NCBI GenBank assembly: GCA_034112105.1
Contig: JAWUVZ010000011.1
Location: forward strand, 1 to 16,081
Direction: 5' to 3'
DNA length: 16,081 nt
Origin: Glaciecola sp034112105
GTDB taxonomy: Bacteria > Pseudomonadota > Gammaproteobacteria > Enterobacterales > Alteromonadaceae
Positions 14,791 through 16,081 of this stretch are shown piece after piece. Below the pieces are notes generated by a model. That model was not told the DNA's origin. It saw only the letters and a program-made list of their open reading frames with translations, and did not search any database. The position numbers were made by a program, and so were the translations under genes. How positions within the stretch are numbered: the stretch's first letter is position 1; every line of letters starts with the position of its first letter.

Positions 14791-14858
14791 TTATCTTATT
14801 GAATTAATCCTTAGTTTTATCTACCATTTACATCTCAAATTCTTAAAAAAGGACAATA

Positions 14859-16081
14859 ATGAAACCTGTAGTCTTAGCTGGTGGAACAGGCAGTCGCTTG
14901 TGGCCAAAATCCCGAGCTGCTTTACCAAAACAATTTCTAGCGCTTACATCTGAACTCACTATGTTACAAGAGACTTTATTGCGCTTACCTCAACAAGACG
15001 TTGAGGACGCTTTATTAATCTGTAACGAAGACCATCGTTTTCTCGCTGCTGAGCAGCTAAGAACTGCAAGTATATCTTTTGACCATATTATCTTAGAGCC
15101 AGTAGGTCGAAATACAGCACCAGCGATTGCGTTAGCTGCGCTAAATGAGATGAAGAAAGGTAAAGATCCAATTCTGCTTATTCTTTCCGCTGATCATCTA
15201 ATTGAAGACCAATCTGCTTTTCATGAAGCAATCAAAAAAGCGACATTATTGGCACAAGCAGATAAATTAGTAACATTCGGTATTGTTCCTACCGAAGCTC
15301 ATATTGGTTATGGTTACATTGAAGCTGGCGATGCGCTCGATGATGAGGGTTTTAAAGTAAAGAAGTTTGTCGAAAAACCGGATATAGCAACAGCACAAGC
15401 ATACTTGGATAGTAAAAAGCATTTTTGGAATAGCGGAATGTTCATGTTTAAGGCAAGTGTTTACCTTGAAGAACTAAGTGCCTTTAATCCAGAAATAGTA
15501 CATGCTTGTGAGAAGTCATTAGAAAATTCCCAGAGTGATTTAGATTTTCTTCGGGTAGATGAAATATCTTTTGCTGCTTGCCCTGATGATTCAATAGACT
15601 ATGCGGTTATGGAAAAAACTGAAAAAGCGTGTATGGTAACGCTTGATGCCGGTTGGAATGATGTTGGCAGTTGGACCTCACTGTGGGAGACGGCTAAAAA
15701 TAAAGACGACAATAATAATGTGGTATTGGGCGACGTTATTTTAACGGGTGTAAACAACAGTTACGTAAATTCAGAGCAACGATTAATTGCTGTAATTGGA
15801 CTTGATGACGTTATCGTTGTTGAAACTAAAGACGCTATTTTGGTAGCAGCAAAAGACAAAGTTCAGAATATTAAAGATGTTGTAAATCAATTAAAACAGG
15901 AAAAACGGCCTGAATTTGAATTTCATCGTGAAGTATTGAGACCTTGGGGTTGCTATGATTCAATAGACACTGGGGAACGCTATCAAGGTAAAAGAATTAC
16001 GGTTAAGCCGGGAGAAAAATTAAGTGTTCAAATGCATCATCATAGAGCCGAGCATTGGATTGTTGTTTCTGGCACCGCTTC
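14859..16081 (+). CDS. manC: Mannose-1-phosphate guanylyltransferase / mannose-6-phosphate isomerase (partial, right edge)
   Basis: The first 407 codons are present and the frame is open at the window end; family members have about 470-480 residues. LAGGTGSRLWP at 6-16 is the pyrophosphorylase signature, followed by LPKQFL, EPVGRNTAPAIALAA, LSADHLIED and FVEKPD, then NSGMFMF. All belong to the GDP-mannose-forming domain (GTP plus mannose-1-phosphate). RPWGCYDSID starts the C-terminal cupin domain of type II phosphomannose isomerases near residue 360. QMHHHRAEHWIVVSGTA from 391 holds the metal-binding His residues, so the protein is of the bifunctional ManC/CpsB/AlgA type. ATG 14859 is supported by AAGGA 5 bases upstream. 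GDP-mannose would feed mannose, or GDP-fucose or rhamnose via genes beyond the edge. A phosphomannomutase (manB/cpsG) is expected next. Confidence 0.95.
   Translation, partial: MKPVVLAGGTGSRLWPKSRAALPKQFLALTSELTMLQETLLRLPQQDVEDALLICNEDHRFLAAEQLRTASISFDHIILEPVGRNTAPAIALAALNEMKKGKDPILLILSADHLIEDQSAFHEAIKKATLLAQADKLVTFGIVPTEAHIGYGYIEAGDALDDEGFKVKKFVEKPDIATAQAYLDSKKHFWNSGMFMFKASVYLEELSAFNPEIVHACEKSLENSQSDLDFLRVDEISFAACPDDSIDYAVMEKTEKACMVTLDAGWNDVGSWTSLWETAKNKDDNNNVVLGDVILTGVNNSYVNSEQRLIAVIGLDDVIVVETKDAILVAAKDKVQNIKDVVNQLKQEKRPEFEFHREVLRPWGCYDSIDTGERYQGKRITVKPGEKLSVQMHHHRAEHWIVVSGTA

Larger units (their letters stand above)
14484..14858. other. Gene-free leader region between galU and manC
   Basis: I see no credible coding frame in these 375 bases. 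They contain the galU terminator and the TTGACA-containing inverted repeat (both listed separately). They also hold a small perfect hairpin GGATA-AAG-TATCC at 14657-14669 and two copies of TAAGCTGTT at 14740-14748 and 14782-14790. The length and the repeats suggest that manC starts a separately regulated transcription unit. AAGGA at 14849-14853 is its ribosome binding site. Confidence 0.5.

Noticed and set aside
1..16081. CRISPR arrays, insertion sequences, tRNA or rRNA genes
   Set aside because: I found no regularly spaced repeats, transposase-like frames, terminal inverted repeats or structured RNA genes; the window is an ordinary biosynthetic cluster in these respects.

Overview
This window looks like the middle and 3' part of a surface-polysaccharide (O-antigen or capsule) biosynthesis cluster of an AT-rich Gram-negative marine gammaproteobacterium, most likely one of the Alteromonadales. 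That placement is an inference from three things: the family set (WbpM-type dehydratase, WbpV-like SDR, PglC-type initiating transferase, then ugd, galU and manC), the AT-rich gene style, and the sulfotransferase. I could not run a search. Every confidently assigned gene is on the + strand.

Layout. (1) Positions 2-187 are the 3' end of an unidentified gene. (2) 198-6018 is a tightly packed group: a LicD phosphotransferase domain fused to a TagD-type glycerol-3-phosphate cytidylyltransferase, a sulfotransferase-like protein with a TPR-like tail, a GT4-type glycosyltransferase, and a tandem GT2-type glycosyltransferase. (3) 6019-6613 is a break in the operon. It holds a possible small antisense gene (6012-6344) and an AT-rich stretch with a candidate extended -10 promoter. 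(4) 6614-8385 holds two translationally overlapping GT2 glycosyltransferases, the second of the rhamnosyltransferase type; both start with TTG. (5) 8496-12060 is an initiation module: a WbpV/WreQ-like SDR, a short monotopic phosphoglycosyl transferase, and a membrane-bound UDP-GlcNAc 4,6-dehydratase of the WbpM type. (6) 12153-14483 is ugd and galU, which supply UDP-glucuronate and UDP-glucose. Each is followed by a hairpin plus T-tract that looks like a terminator. (7) 14484-14858 is a 375-base gene-free leader with a marked inverted repeat enclosing a perfect TTGACA. It precedes manC, which runs off the right edge.

How the genes could work together. The 4,6-dehydratase and the SDR would make a 6-deoxy-HexNAc nucleotide sugar (UDP-QuiNAc or UDP-FucNAc). 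The small transferase would load that sugar phosphate onto undecaprenyl phosphate. The four glycosyltransferases would extend the repeat. The LicD-TagD fusion could both make CDP-glycerol and attach glycerol phosphate, and the sulfotransferase could add sulfate, giving a strongly anionic glycan. galU and ugd would add glucose or uronic-acid precursors, and manC would supply GDP-mannose. No flippase, polymerase, ABC exporter or chain-length regulator lies in the window, so the export route is unknown. The most unusual item is the LicD-TagD fusion, a candidate self-contained glycerol-phosphate decoration enzyme.
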